A stretch of 64,000 nucleotides of DNA from positions 1-64,000 of the forward strand of contig JAGEMR010000107.1 of NCBI GenBank assembly GCA_021030915.1. Direction: 5' to 3'. The position numbers were made by a program, and so were the translations under genes. The notes beneath the pieces were generated by a model that was not told where the DNA came from, searched no databases, and saw only the letters and a program-made list of their open reading frames with translations. This DNA is from Astrothelium macrocarpum (Eukaryota > Ascomycota > Dothideomycetes > Trypetheliales > Trypetheliaceae). Position 1 is the first letter of the stretch. Every line of letters starts with the position of its first letter. This document shows, piece by piece, positions 11,542 to 23,080 of the stretch.

Positions 11542-14321
11542 TTTCTGAACTGAACTGAACTGAGCAATAGAACACAATTCAAACAATGACGACCTCAACA
11601 TCGCACACGTCGCCCTTGCCTTGTATTCAGCTACCTTTCAGACAACGAGCGCAATACATCTGAACATATTAACAATGCTTCAAACATTCTAAATCAAATG
11701 ATCTTTTTCGCTCGCTTTTCTTTCACGAGATTAGGGACATGCACTCGAACTCCCCAGGACAGATCAATGGCCTCGGAAATTAGCAGGCTACGGGACCATC
11801 TCTGTGCCGAACTCCAGGCATCCATATTTTAGTTTAGTTGCCCGTCCTTTAATCAGAAGTGTCGTGTCCAACAAGCCATAGCCGACATGTAGTCTCCCAG
11901 CTGCGTAGACCTGTACATGCAGAACTCACAAATCCGTCTCAATCCTCGGCATGGACTCAGGTTGCGGATATTGATCGATGTGTGTGGGCGTCCATCTTTT
12001 AGATAGATCGGTTAAAACTTACGCTACTGCATCATTAGAGAGAGCGTTAGCAGCTAGAAAATGGTGAGCAAAATAAGCGGCCAATAACTTCATATCTCTG
12101 CCCTCTTTCTGAAATCCTCGTAAACAACCTAACTAAAAGGAAAAATCCCCCTTTTGGGACAAACATCCATGAGAATTTAATATCTCCTATGCGTGATAGG
12201 TCGAGGAAGCAACGGAACAATGCAATTGGATTTGACCTTATGTGTTCTCTCAATTCCAGTCAACCGGTTTCTTTGGCTGGGATATCCGGTCGCTAGTTTT
12301 CCAACGACAATCGCATTATCACTTGTATCAGTTGTTTCATAGGCTCCAGCCTCGATTGCCAGCTAGGAAATAGTCACAACTGGAAGCTGGCCCATTCGCG
12401 GCCTTATCTTGCTTTCCCACAATTTATAGCACCAGCGACCCAAATGTTGAACAATTCGTCCAAACGTACTCGAGGGAACGCTTTCAGAGTCACGATCCCA
12501 TTCTTTAACCTTTGCCGCATACGAAACGAGCTCTTGAATTCAGATTGTTGTGCTTGCTGAAAGGAGTCGCTGAGGGGTTGTTTGTAGGTTCAAACTCGTC
12601 TACGGGATGGTCGGAGAGGTTGGTGACCCATTTGCTTTTCCACATGATAGCATGACTACCATGTGGAGCAGATGGTTATGGCAGTGGAGACAGTCTGGAG
12701 AATCTCATTTCGATGCGAAAAGGGTAGATTGTGGTGAGGGAAGGGAGAGAAAACTGCGCTTTCGTCCATTTCCAGCACCTGGGCTGTTCGAATTTTCTGT
12801 GCCATGGTTTTCATACAACGACCGACCACACCACAATCAGTCCATTAATCCATTTAGTTAGCATTAGTCTCACTTTTGTCGCGAAAATCGAGTGCTTGTG
12901 CAGTTCTCTCCATTTCGAAGTTGTGAGAGGTCAGTAACAACCAGGTCCCAGAAATTGTACAAGTACAGAGCGGGAGAACGGGCACGTCGGTCAGGTTTGG
13001 ACCCTATCACTTTTTGACAGCTGAGAGGCCATGGCCGGCACCATCTGTAAGTGGTCGCCCCAGCTAGCCAGATCTTCACGTTCTTGTTCCAGATGCCCAA
13101 CTGACCGCGACAACCATTCGACCGAAGTTGAAATAGTAAACATTGAAATCAATTACATCACAACTTGTGTTGCTTAAAATGATACAACAACCTTTTTGTT
13201 CTACACGTAAGTCTATTCTATCTGACTGTTCAGGAAAATCCCTTCAAAAGCTCAAAGAATGAAATGGTCTACTGTTTTTTCATGTATTGTCCCTTCTGTC
13301 ACTGCTAGCCCTTCTAATCCTCTAGCCGACCTGGCCAAGAGACAAGTATCTCGGTCCTACGGAGGTGCCTCAGAAAATGGCGTGGAGACACGTAAACCAA
13401 TGCTCAATCCGAATCGATCAGCTATTGCGGGTGTATTCGCCATCACAGACTTATTATACGGCACGATTCATTTACTGTGCTGAATGCTGTGTGCTGGGAG
13501 ATTAGATGCCTCTTTCGGCTCAAGTCGCCGCTGCTTTAGCTCTTCTAAACAGTCGAAATTGGGACGGGATCAAGGGCGCCTAAATTCAGCGTGCATCAAA
13601 TCAGTCATGGGCACACGCCATCATGATTTCGCTTTATAGCTGTTTACACATTCAGCTAAACAGCCATCTGCGCAGCTAAGCAGTTGTTTAAGTGATTGGC
13701 TAAGTGGTTGATTGAGCAGTTGGTTGAACAGCCGATGTGAGCTTATTCATTCGATGCTATCTTCTCTCACAGATGAAAAGATGAGGGAATGCTCTTTGAA
13801 GACATTGAATCGGATATTTGGAAGTAGAAGGGAGATGTCAGCCAAATCATATGCTGTCGAATTCTCCCAAGCAGTGAATCAGCCACAGTTCCGAACCCGC
13901 AGGCAAAGTGATTGAAGTGAGGACATCCGTGGCTGGAACACCACACCCAAAGCGGACAAGCGCCGACCACGAACCACCAAAGGCATTGCATCTGCGCACA
14001 TAAAACCCTTTGCTATCCTCCCTCCATATCCAGCATCAAAAGGTAAGCCATCCCCGACCTAAGGCGAAGGGATCGATGAGGAGTACCTTGCCGGGAATTT
14101 TCAAGTATTAGCAGAACTCTGAGCAGAATGACCAGAAACATTTGAGGTGCTAATTTGTGTTTCAGACGTTTTCAAAATTCTAATCAGACACGTATGGAGG
14201 CAGAAACTACCAGCGTCATACGCGCTACTCATAAAGTCGTAACAATTCGGTATCATCATCAACGCGAGCATGAAATGACATCGGGGTCCCACGTACGTGT
14301 CATGTGGGTCAGATGCCAATT
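11542..14321. other. Gene-poor region
   Basis: About 2.8 kb without a supported gene apart from the weak 74-codon frame at 13259. Frames here are short and have no domain, splice or codon signature. Around 13640-13740 are degenerate short repeats built on CAGCTAA/AGCAGTTG. It may contain old decayed sequence. Confidence 0.5.
13259..13483 (+). pseudogene. Possible remnant of a secreted-protein gene (signal peptide and KR site only)
   Basis: The 74-codon frame begins MKWSTVFSCIVPSVTASP, which reads like a signal peptide, followed by NPLADLAKRQ, a typical fungal propeptide with a Kex2 Lys-Arg site. After about 35 residues the likeness to a secreted hydrolase precursor is lost and no continuation is visible in other frames. 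It may be the 5' end of a decayed secreted enzyme, a short secreted peptide gene or chance. Confidence 0.2.
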
Positions 14322-14684
14322 CTATTGGGGTTGTTCGCAAAATGGGACCAGAGGTGGCGGTTCGAGGGACGTGAGCCAATGATGAGCGAGGTGGTTTCGT
14401 ACCGCCGAAGTCTGAGGCTCATCCGAAATCACGAGATTGAACGCGTCCTAATGTGAAGAGAATAGTCAGCATCTTCAGCATCGCTCTCGAAGACTGGCAG
14501 AGTGTCCTACGGCATGATCCAAGAGCACGTTTTCCTGCGTGCAGCTCAGATGGTACCGTTGCAACATAGGCGGGTCTGGACGATGCCATAAGAAGACAAG
14601 AATCAGAAGCGACAGGGAGAGCAGAATGGCAAGAGGACTAATCGACGTGAGTGAGCGTCCTAGACGCAGTGGATTCGAGAGCAT
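14322..14684 (-). CDS. Hypothetical 99-aa protein with one N-terminal membrane segment
   Basis: Exon 1 14684-14511 and exon 2 14447-14322 join in phase 0 through a 63-nt intron with donor GTAGGA, branch GCTGAC and acceptor CATTAG. Residues about 17-34 (SPLAILLSLSLLILVFLW) form a strong hydrophobic helix after a basic N-terminus, suggesting a signal anchor. The rest is soluble and rich in His, Pro and Leu; no family is recognised. A TATAAATG (plus strand 14753-14760) lies about 70 bp upstream of the ATG. The combination of TATA box, membrane segment and a well-formed intron that keeps the frame is better than chance, but the protein could also be the stub of a larger lost gene. Confidence 0.38.
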
Positions 14685-15185
14685 GCCAGCACGGATGCTC
14701 TCAGAAGAATGAGTGTGAAGATGAAGGGGACGTCTGACGACTGTTCAAAGAGCATTTATAGTCCAAAAGGACGAGAGGCCTGTTGTTGATAACAACGAGT
14801 GTGTGTTGTTTTCATTGCCTCCTTCGACCAAGTTGGCAGTCAAACTAGCCTATTCGACGGAAATCGTCACCCCCATGTATATGGTTAGGGAAGTGACCAT
14901 CTCACGGCAGGAGAAGGAGGCTCTACAAGCAAGGTAACTGACACCGATCGCACGCACTGTTGTCTATAGTTTGAGCCAGTTGCTATTGACTGATCACGGC
15001 CATAACCATTATGGTAAGTTTGTACTAACCATTTCCTCTGTTACGTATGCTTTGTAAAGTGCAACCGAGGAGATTGCTAAAGCGCTTGACCGGAAAATTA
15101 TTTCTTTGATCGAAAATTGAAACAGACAATCATTATCTCCAGGCTACAACAGGGGGCGGGCCGCATATGCCTCAGTCGGCTTGAT

Positions 15186-15291
15186 AATTGATATGTTATG
15201 TACATTTACCCGTTGGGGTCGAAATTGATCCAAACGAGAACAGATTTCCTCAAATTACAAAAACGAGCCCAAATTCCCCAGCACAACAATT
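15186..15291 (+). repeat. Dispersed repeat, copy A
   Basis: The block from ATTGATAT to CCAGCACAACAATT is about 80% alike, by eye, to 31296-31399 on the same strand. Shared words include TACATTTACCCG, GGGTCGAAATTG, AAACGAGAACAGAT and CAATTCCCCAGCACAA-like ends. It codes for nothing clear and is best read as a remnant of a transposon end or solo terminal sequence. Confidence 0.7.
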
Positions 15292-16358
15292 CCTTCCGGG
15301 AATGAATCATCTGGAACAAGAGTGGAGCCGACGATCATGTGGCGGCTATCGGCGCCTGCATTTGGTACAGCAGATGTAACTTGGATTGCTTGGTGATGCA
15401 TTCTTGCTGGCGGTAAAATTGATGTTCGTCCTCCTTGATTTTTACGTCTTCTGAAGCTGGCTTTTGTAGCGTTGAGCTTGATCGCACCTACGGAGAAAGA
15501 CGCGTGTAATGGAAGCATGTTCAAGAGGTGGACAATGCGGCTTTGGAACAGCCCTTTGCTGTGCGCCACATTCGTTTTACTATGATTTTTTGCGAGAAGT
15601 TTCATCGTTCTTACTATCACTTATCTTCCAGCTTCTGCATTCCAACATCCTGATCAGTCATCGTGTTTCCCTTGCATGAATTAGAGACAGAGGAGAGACT
15701 AAGGATCGGGCTGGTGTTTGGTCAGACATGTGCAACCATTAAACTGCAAGTCAGTTTCGAGGCCTGAATGACTTCCTGTGGACGAGGACGCTTGCTGTGT
15801 AATAACAAATAAAATCACATCTTGGTGATTCAGTGACATCGGCTTCCTTATGCCTATTGGTGCCGAGTTCAGTCCGCATGTATTTTGGGTTTCACTCCCA
15901 CAAAGCTATACTCCCATGGGTTCTACCCTCTCCATTCACCCAACTGAGTTAGCGACATTAGAGCGCTGACTCAGCAAATTGTGTCCAGGTCAACCTCGGC
16001 TCAGCTTAGCTCAGGCTTGCACCGCCACAGCTCATGCTTTGCTCAGGCGTACTCAGACGCGCTCAAACGCCGTTTAGGCTGGATGGACTGTGTTCACGAC
16101 CTGCTCAGTCGCGCTCTATCCCAGTTTCGGGCACCCTTCATTCTCAAGCCGCCCTTAACAAAATGTTGTCAAGCTTACGCGAATACTGTAGGGGTCTCAA
16201 AACTGGATCTCAAAGACTGGCTAAAGCCATGGACCTTACTTCTCCTAAGTGTTGATAGTAGTAATTGTGGTTGTTATTATTGTTGGACAGAGTCAACCGC
16301 GTATGAAGCTGTTTCTCTAGTTCACCGTCGAATCGCTGTACTCTTGATATTTCGAGCA

Positions 16359-16377
16359 TGTGGAGATGTTGTGGAGA
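16359..16377 (+). promoter_or_regulatory. Tandem TGTGGAGA sites upstream of the monooxygenase
   Basis: Two exact TGTGGAGA copies (16359-16366 and 16370-16377) are 11 bp apart, about one helical turn, 315-333 bp upstream of the ATG. A degenerate third copy (ATGGAGATGG) follows. The core GTGGAG fits both the CreA consensus SYGGRG and a two-finger C2H2 reader like the neighbouring regulator. Function is inferred. Confidence 0.4.
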
Positions 16378-16555
16378 TGAGTGATATGGAGATGGCGTAC
16401 TAGCTACAATGGCGATAGCGCATAGAAGCCGTGGTTCGGCCGAATGTGTTAAAGCTGGAGTCGTGCCGGAATAAACACCCCAATCCGCCATGTTGAGCTT
16501 ACTTCTTAGTAAAGAATAGTAAATACGATTACCTGCTTTCTGGAATCAATCTTCT

Positions 16556-16571
16556 GACCTTTTAGAAGGTC
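16556..16571. promoter_or_regulatory. Near-perfect palindrome upstream of the monooxygenase
   Basis: GACCTTTTAGAAGGTC has 6-bp perfect arms (GACCTT/AAGGTC) around TTAG, 121 bp upstream of the ATG at 16692. Such dyads often bind dimeric regulators. No match to a named factor is claimed. Confidence 0.3.
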
Positions 16572-16691
16572 CGCAGCATCTCTCCTTCAGCCCTTTTCAC
16601 TCTTGCATGTACCCTTATCGATCGTCTGGGACTGGGCGCGTTACCGCCCAGCACATTCCAACTGGAAAGAAACTCTCATTTGAGGCTCAAA

Positions 16692-18584
16692 ATGGCTACT
16701 GCAAACAAACGGACGCCTGCGGCAAACTTCAATGTCATACCCGGCTCCCTTCCCCAAGCCACTGTCCCGATTGGTGCCGACATAGAGGACGTGGCGGATA
16801 TTGCCATCAATTTGCTGAATGAATGGGCATCAGATCATCTGGCTGACCAGATAGTCTGGAGAGACTTTATTGCTTTGACTGGGACTTACCGAACGTTCTT
16901 TTCTATCGCTAGAGTCTTCTCTACCTTTCAACAGCTTGGCTTAGCCAAAAGTCGGTCTTCTGTTCGACTGACCGAACGAAGGCCACGGGTTTCAGGGAGC
17001 CTGGAAGACTCTGCTTGGGTAGACGTAGACTTTGACTTCACGACTCAAGAAGGGCAGCTAGTAGGCTGTTGCAGCGGTACAGTCTCCATCCTGCAAGATC
17101 AGCAAGGCGCTTGGCGTATCTGGATGCTTCGCACGTGGCTCGAGTGCTTCGACGGTCATGGCAACCCAGATATACCGAAGCTGGCAGAGCAGCTTTATAC
17201 GGATGCAACTGATCACGAAGCCGCAATGAATGGGAACCCGAACGGTGCGACTTTACCTTATGATGCTATCATAGTAGGAGGGGGGCAGTCCGGTCTGGCC
17301 CTCGCAGGCCGTTTGCAAGCACTTGGAATCCGGTATTTGCTGCTGGAGAAGAATTTGGATATTGGCGACGTTTGGAAGGATCGCTACGAATCCCTACGAT
17401 GGCACACAATCAAGGAATACGGAGAGCTGCCTTTTGGCCGAACTTTCGCGGTAGCAGATCCTACATTTATTCCAACAAAGCGTATCGCCGAAGCGCATAA
17501 GGCCTGGTCAGTCAAATATGGTCTGAACATCAACACAAACTCTCCTGTTGAATCAGCGTCATGGGACGATACTAAAAAATCATGGACCGTGAATGTGTCA
17601 GTACCGGCTGGTAGAATCGCATACATGTGCAAAAACCTCGTCCTATCTATCGGCGGAGGCTCTTCATCGCCGGTCGTTCCAGAGTGGGCTCAGCCACAGC
17701 GAATAGCAGCTAGTGACTTCCAAGGAACCATCATGCACAGCAAGGTGTACCACAGCAGTACGCTTTGGGCAGGAAAGCGCGGCATCGTCGTTGGCACCGC
17801 CAACACTGGGCACGACGTCGCAGAAGACATGGTGCGGGCTGGGATAGAAACGAGGATGATACAGCGAAACCGAACATTTGTATTTCCCGCCGAGTGGCTG
17901 CATGCGGCACAGGCTGTAGACTATAACCAGACCAAGCATACTGATCGCGGCGATCGGGAGGTCTTCACATACCCAATGAAAGTGTCCCGAGAAATGACTA
18001 ACCGCGCCATCTACCGGGCAATCAAAGATCATCCAGAACAGTTCGACGCTTTAGAAAAGGCTGGTTTCATGGTCGAACGTTTTGGCGATATCTTCGATAA
18101 TCTTTACGTGCGGATTGGCGGGCACTACATCGATACTGGCGCTTCCCGAAAGATAGCGGACGGCGAGATCCGGATGGAGACAAAAGAGGTCCGTGGCCTC
18201 ACCCCTGATGGATTGTTACTTGAAGATGGAAGTGAGCTCCAGGCGGACTTGATTGTACTCTGTACAGGATTTGATCATGATTTCCGGTCACAGGCGAAGA
18301 GCATCATTGGGGAAATCGCGGATCAAGTGGACGATTATTGGGGCGTGGACGGCGAAGGAGAAGTACGTGCATACGCTAAGATTGCAGGGCGTAAGTTCGA
18401 TCCTCCTGGCGAGGACTACGTATATACTGACTGGTTGCAGATCCTCATCTATATTATCATGGAGGCGATGTCAGGATGGCTAGATGGTTTTCGAGATTTA
18501 TCGCGCTTAGAATACAGGCTGAGACGCTTGGTTCACCGCTGGGAATCTATGCGGAGTAAGCTTTCGGTGGGTTTGACATCATGA
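16692..18584 (+). CDS. Class B flavin-dependent monooxygenase with N-terminal NTF2-like domain
   Basis: An intronless 630-aa gene. Residues about 30-165 look like an NTF2/SnoaL-like domain (VWRDFIALTGTYRTFF ... WMLRTWLECF). The FAD Rossmann motif IIVGGGQSGLALAGRL lies near residues 193-208 and is followed by LLLEKNLDIGDVW. The class-B fingerprint FQGTIMHSKVY fits FxGxxxHxxxY, with Tyr rather than the Trp typical of Baeyer-Villiger enzymes. The NADPH site is GIVVGTANTGHDVAEDM, and LIVLCTGFDHDF is the usual late FMO block. It should hydroxylate a small substrate using NADPH and oxygen. Start 16692 (AAAATGG context) is preferred; no ATG lies in frame just upstream. It converges on the regulator gene and probably belongs with the SDR, hydrolase and transporter that follow. 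Confidence 0.9.
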   Translation: MATANKRTPAANFNVIPGSLPQATVPIGADIEDVADIAINLLNEWASDHLADQIVWRDFIALTGTYRTFFSIARVFSTFQQLGLAKSRSSVRLTERRPRVSGSLEDSAWVDVDFDFTTQEGQLVGCCSGTVSILQDQQGAWRIWMLRTWLECFDGHGNPDIPKLAEQLYTDATDHEAAMNGNPNGATLPYDAIIVGGGQSGLALAGRLQALGIRYLLLEKNLDIGDVWKDRYESLRWHTIKEYGELPFGRTFAVADPTFIPTKRIAEAHKAWSVKYGLNINTNSPVESASWDDTKKSWTVNVSVPAGRIAYMCKNLVLSIGGGSSSPVVPEWAQPQRIAASDFQGTIMHSKVYHSSTLWAGKRGIVVGTANTGHDVAEDMVRAGIETRMIQRNRTFVFPAEWLHAAQAVDYNQTKHTDRGDREVFTYPMKVSREMTNRAIYRAIKDHPEQFDALEKAGFMVERFGDIFDNLYVRIGGHYIDTGASRKIADGEIRMETKEVRGLTPDGLLLEDGSELQADLIVLCTGFDHDFRSQAKSIIGEIADQVDDYWGVDGEGEVRAYAKIAGRKFDPPGEDYVYTDWLQILIYIIMEAMSGWLDGFRDLSRLEYRLRRLVHRWESMRSKLSVGLTS

Positions 18585-19046
18585 TGCTAAATGACAAACC
18601 ACGGCTAGAGGCACATGACCCCGTTTTCTTGAGTGCTTCCATGATAATGTCTCGTGCTTATAGAGGCACATCTGTCCTTTAGCCGATCTCCATTGCTACC
18701 CTTTAACTTACCTCTTCGTTGACTAAAAGACACGGCACGAGCTCTCTTGCAGTATCAATAGTTGAATTCTACTCTTGCGTGTCTTTTGAGCGGGGAGTAG
18801 AAATGGGCAATAGAAGTGGTCTAAAGCCGAATAAGGATTGACAAAAAGCCGAGAATTGCTCCGCCAACGCTTCCTGCATGAACGAGCCTCTACTGAGGCG
18901 TTCAGGCTTTGCCCCAGAAGATGTGGGTTCGTGTCGCAGCCTGAATTAGGATGAGAAACCCTTCAGCACGGTCTTAGCCGTTGTTCGATCTGCTTCATGT
19001 ATGGGGCCAATCGAGAGTCCGATCATTCCGAAGATGATAACATAAT
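18585..19046. other. Convergent intergenic region
   Basis: The monooxygenase and the regulator end toward each other here. No gene, RNA or repeat is seen. A T-loop-like GGTTCG at about 18925 is not part of a tRNA cloverleaf. Confidence 0.5.
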
Positions 19047-21278
19047 TCAGGAAATTGGTCCGCGCGAAGCCATCAATTCTCGGAGATTCTGATGCATCTC
19101 TTTCGCAATACCCCAGTTCGAGGTTGTTGACTCTAAAATTGCCTGCAGAGCGTTGATCTCTACGGGAATGCTTCTGGCCTTTGATTGCCCACCAGGCGGA
19201 AGAGTGCCTGATGTGAGGAAGCATGAAGTCGAGGAGCTAGCTGACAGCTGCCGTTCACAAGGAATATCGAGCTTGCCTAAGTCGCAGACAGTTTTCCAAC
19301 AAACCGGCTTGGGCAAATGCATCCGGTTCGAATTGGTGCCCGCTACTGCGATCAGGACAATAGCAGCGGAATGAAGAGCCGACGGAATGTGCAAAGCTCT
19401 CATCTTGTTGAACGTAACCTGCTGGACGAGATCTAAGACAGCCAGTGCGTGCAACATCGCTCGACGGGCAAGGTGAGAGGCTTGCCACTCGCCCACGACA
19501 AATGCTTCCTTAGAAGGCGTAATGGCTCCGCTGTATATTTTCTGATTGACCCCATGCTTCTGGCATAGAGCATGCATAAGATTGCGAGGCTCGACACACA
19601 GGCTCATACACACGACATGCCAACGAATGGAGAGATCGAGAACATCAGCTGGAAGTCTTCGAGCATTTGTAATTTGCGATTCCAGCAGCCTCCACAGAGC
19701 ACGACCAATAGCGGCCATAGTGGGCAAGCCAACGGAGGGGCCTCCGGCTTCACGACTCTCGGAAATTAGGGACTCGAGGGCTTCCATCACCACGGGAACC
19801 GACATATGAGTTAGAGGAGCGGTCGGATGCTCGACATCGAAGTCAAAGAGCTGGAGCAGCAGCTCACGAAATGTGAATCTGGAAGATGACTGCTCATGTG
19901 TCATGATGCGGAGCCACTCGTCGCAAGTTGGCGCATCAAATGCTTCGTCACTGCATGGCATAGCCATGTTGTTGATGGTATGCCGAGCACTGCTTGGCAA
20001 GCCCGAAGACTGTGATATGAGTCCATCTAGGATGTAATGCCCCATAAGCACGCGACTTCTGACCTCTTGATTAGCCCATTCCTTCCATTTTTCCATCTTC
20101 GTTGCCGCTGTAACGCTTATGATGCTATTCGATGTCGGCAAGGAAGCAAACAGATCCGACTCTCGAGCCCAGAAAAAGCCTAGCCCACGGAAGGCCTGGC
20201 TAGTCAGCCGGAGAGTCTGGTTGCCCGAGAGGACTGCGTACATTTGGCTAAGTAGAGCGGTCATGACGAGCTGCATACCCTTGTCGTGACCGCCCTGGTA
20301 CCTGCAGCCTAGTAAGCTCTGCCACGACGTAGCTACGGCGGCATGGGCTACTCTCCAGAGAGCTTCGCCTGTTGTCGTGGCTCCATTGGTGGCAACGAAG
20401 AGGGAGCCAAGAGCAATCATGTTCAACAGGAGGGGCGGCATGCAATTTGTGATTTTGAAGGTTGGCTCATGAAAGACTGGAAATACAGGGAGAACGTGCA
20501 AGAAGAAGCTATTTAAGCAAAGGTCGAGGAAATCGGCCGTCACTCCCAGGGCTTCTACCTCACTCAGCAAATCGAAAGAGAATTGTTGAACAAGACTGCT
20601 CATATTCTGCACCGCCTGACGGGCGTGCGCAGACGTCCTTTCGTCGGCATCGCTGTGTTCGGCTGTTTCTCTAGATTGACTGGTGGAGATTGACACGTCT
20701 AGGAACGAGTAGTCAACGTCGGAGGCGAGCAAGGCAAACAAGTTCTCTGACTCCGGCCACGGGTACATCGCGTGACGATCCATGCTGGCCGGCGGACTGT
20801 CAATGGGCATTTCGGAAACAACAGGCGTAGCATTGCCGACTCCTGATTGAGTTGGGTCATCCAGAGACAGTGATGGCCCAGAAATGATAGGAATGTATTG
20901 TCCATTTGCAGGCCTGATTGACGGAGGTGTCGAAGTTTCACCAGCGCTGTTGCTATTGTCTTCTTTGTGCGTTTTGTAATGTCGAGATAGCGAGTCCGGC
21001 CGGTTGAAGCGCCTGCTGCAGCCATTGAAGGAGCACGCAAAAGGCTTCACGCCGCTATGGACCCGCTCGTGTCTCTGTTTACGAAGATTAGTAGAGCGCT
21101 GGGAAAAAGTGATGAGTCATCACCATACCCTCAAGTGTTCTGGTTTAGAGAAGCGTCTGTTGCAGCGCGCACAGGTCAAGTCCGAACGTTTCTTGCCGGC
21201 TCCACAAGGCGCAGCTGGCGTCGTGGCGCTGCTCGGATTTTCCGACGTGAGCGGGCGGCGACCCCGTCTAAGCGACAT
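19047..21278 (-). CDS. C2H2 zinc-finger transcription factor with fungal-specific regulatory domain
   Basis: Exon 1 21278-21129 and exon 2 21074-19047 (54-nt intron, branch CTAATC, acceptor AACAG) give 725 aa. The splice falls inside the first zinc finger and restores it: finger 1 is Cys36, Cys39, His52, His56 with helix KPEHLRR; finger 2 is Cys64, Cys69, His82, His86 with helix RPDSLSR. The linker HSGVKPF is canonical. A middle homology (fungal_trans, PF04082-like) domain starts near residue 190 (FLDLCLNSFFLHVLPVFPVFHEPTF). By the usual helix code, Arg/Lys/His at positions -1, 3 and 6 predict a G-rich target such as GNG-GGG. An in-frame ATG at 21401 would add 41 residues and is less likely. 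It is divergent from the SDR gene and is the likely local regulator. Confidence 0.88.
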
Positions 21279-21551
21279 CGCGGCTAATGATGCATGGAAT
21301 GGTACTGTGGGTGGAGAGGTTCGTCTAGAGAGTGGGAGGAGGGGAGCAACATTTGGGAGGAGAGAACGTGGAGCGCCAGTGTATGTGAAACGTCCCCACA
21401 TTCTAGGAGAGGGGAAAGCTCCGAGAGCCCACTAAGATACTCTAATTAATCAAACGTGTATTCCTACAGAATGGATCCAGCCGAATGCTGCTCTGTAGTT
21501 GTAAACTTCCATCACAACCGTGACCGACTGTGAAGCAGCTGCACGCGTAAC
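21279..21551. promoter_or_regulatory. Divergent promoter between regulator and SDR, with GTGG(A/G)G sites
   Basis: The 273-bp space carries GTGGAG at 21311-21316 and 21368-21373 and TGTGGGGAC on the minus strand (plus 21392-21400), one base different from the TGTGGAGAC arms between the hydrolase and transporter genes. Two further G-runs (AGGGGA) are present. Regulation by the neighbouring C2H2 factor or by CreA is inferred. Confidence 0.4.
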
Positions 21552-22919
21552 ATGGCGTCCCCCGGCAACGCAACAGCACCACCACAATTGGCGCAGTTTA
21601 CCCTAAGGCAGTCCGCGTACGAATACCCGGCTATCAGCCCGGACAATTTCCAAGATGCTTTCAGCGGCCGTGTAGCTTTAATTACAGGTTCTACGCGTGG
21701 TATTGGCAGGGCAATAGCCAGTGCTTTTGCTGAAGCTGGTTACTCTGTGGGTAAGGCTGCATCCCTTCTTGCACGATCCTCAAAGATTGACTGGAACGGT
21801 CCATAGCGATAACAGGTCGGACTGAATCCCGAGTCGATGCTACGCTTGAGAAGCTACGGAATGAGTTCCCGAAAAACAAGCTCATCGGTGTATCTGCGGA
21901 CGGGTGTAAGCGCAGCGATCTTGAAAGGCTTGTTGCAAAGGTTAGCCAGTCACCACGTTGGCCAGCGGAGAACATCCGTTAAGATGCTTCACAGGTCAAC
22001 GACGAACTTGGTCCGATTGACGTCGTAGTTTGTAACGCGGGGACAAATTGTATCTGCCCTCGCTACTATTGCTTGCAAAGGAATTCTGACACCTCTACAA
22101 GGTTTCATGCCCTTCGCTATGACCGATCCAGACGACTGGTAATATTTTCATCAAGCACTATCATCCTAAATGCGCCCTCTCTTAACCACGCAGTAGGTGG
22201 TACTCACTCGAGATCAATCTCAAATCGCCAACAGAGCTGACGAGGATTGTGTTACCGTGGGTACGTGTGAGCTCAAGCCGTCTGCCAGCATTCTCACTCG
22301 CATCGATAGGCAAATGCGAGAGCGCAACTCTGGAACCATTATATATACCTCTTCACGAGCGGCAGTAGCTGTACGTGCTTGCAACAGCCTTCGAACGGCA
22401 GTAACTTTCTAATTTCAGCATGTCAGGATCTTCCGTGGACCACAGCGTAAGCTTGTTGCATCTACAATTTGCGCGAAGTACGCTCACCGTCTTATCTTCA
22501 TCTCAGGTATGGCGCTGCCAAAACTGGAATCACGCGCTTTGCAGCGTGCCTCCAAAATGAACTCGACCAGACGCAAAAGATTGATTTCAATTACGAAAAA
22601 AATGGTATCTTTCATGTCTATTGCCACGTCTGCATTCTTCACAATGCTAAATCGTCTCGCAGGTATTTCCTTGTTCAGCATCCACCCGGGCGAGATTGAG
22701 ACGACATTACATCAGACAGCTTATCCACAAAAGACGCACGATGAAGCGCCGTACGTGATCGACCACATGAAAGCTCTCAAAGCCAAAAGGCCTCGTTTCG
22801 ATGCGTCCTTACCCGCGTGGACTTGTATTTACCTTGCATCCGGGAAGGCAGTGAGACTACGCGGTCGATATGTGGACTGTACAAGAGACATCGAAGAGGT
22901 AGCCACGAATGCGATCTAG
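21552..22919 (+). CDS. Short-chain dehydrogenase/reductase (classical SDR)
   Basis: Nine exons: 21552-21750, 21807-21940, 21995-22049, 22102-22138, 22197-22256, 22310-22370, 22427-22446, 22507-22604 and 22663-22919, total 921 nt, 306 aa. The cofactor motif TGSTRGIG is at residues 45-52, then CNAGTN, the catalytic Ser in YTSSRAA, and Tyr-Gly-Ala-Ala-Lys (YxxxK) followed by TGITRF; IHPGEIET is the late conserved turn. Exon 7 is only 20 nt and supplies DLPWTTA. Eight introns of 52-60 nt make it far more fragmented than its neighbours. The donor at 22257 (GTGGGT) and the acceptor at 22101 (CAAG) are weak but are needed for frame and homology. It should reduce a carbonyl or oxidise an alcohol with NAD(P). 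Confidence 0.82.
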
Positions 22920-23080
22920 AAATCCCTTCGTCAGCCTCTCTCATGCACGAGAAAGGAGAGATATTAATGCGCCGTGTAACAACAATACCTCAACGACAAG
23001 CACACGTAGTGAGGAATTGCTAGTCAATCACATGGTCGAGTATTAGACATGCTAGATATACCTTGTCGAGCAGGCCAACA

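Larger units (their letters stand above)
14685..16691. other. Intergenic region upstream of the flavin monooxygenase, with repeats
   Basis: No supported gene in 2 kb. It holds one copy of a dispersed repeat (15186-15291), a stretch with many GCTCAG words (about 15965-16070), and the putative regulatory sites of the monooxygenase gene at 16359-16377 and 16556-16571. A 140-codon frame at 15981 runs through the repeat-rich DNA and is rejected. Confidence 0.5.

Noticed and set aside
15981..16403. 140-codon plus-strand frame
   Set aside because: It runs through GCTCAG-rich repetitive DNA and has no domain or suitable start context.
18900..18945. T-loop-like GGGTTCGTGTCGCAGCC suggesting a tRNA
   Set aside because: No matching acceptor stem, D-arm or anticodon arm could be drawn around it.
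22050..22101. Apparent frameshift in the SDR gene
   Set aside because: The frame change is explained by a 52-nt intron with donor GTATCT, branch CTGAC and acceptor CAAG, which joins CNAGTN to FMPFAMTDPDDW.
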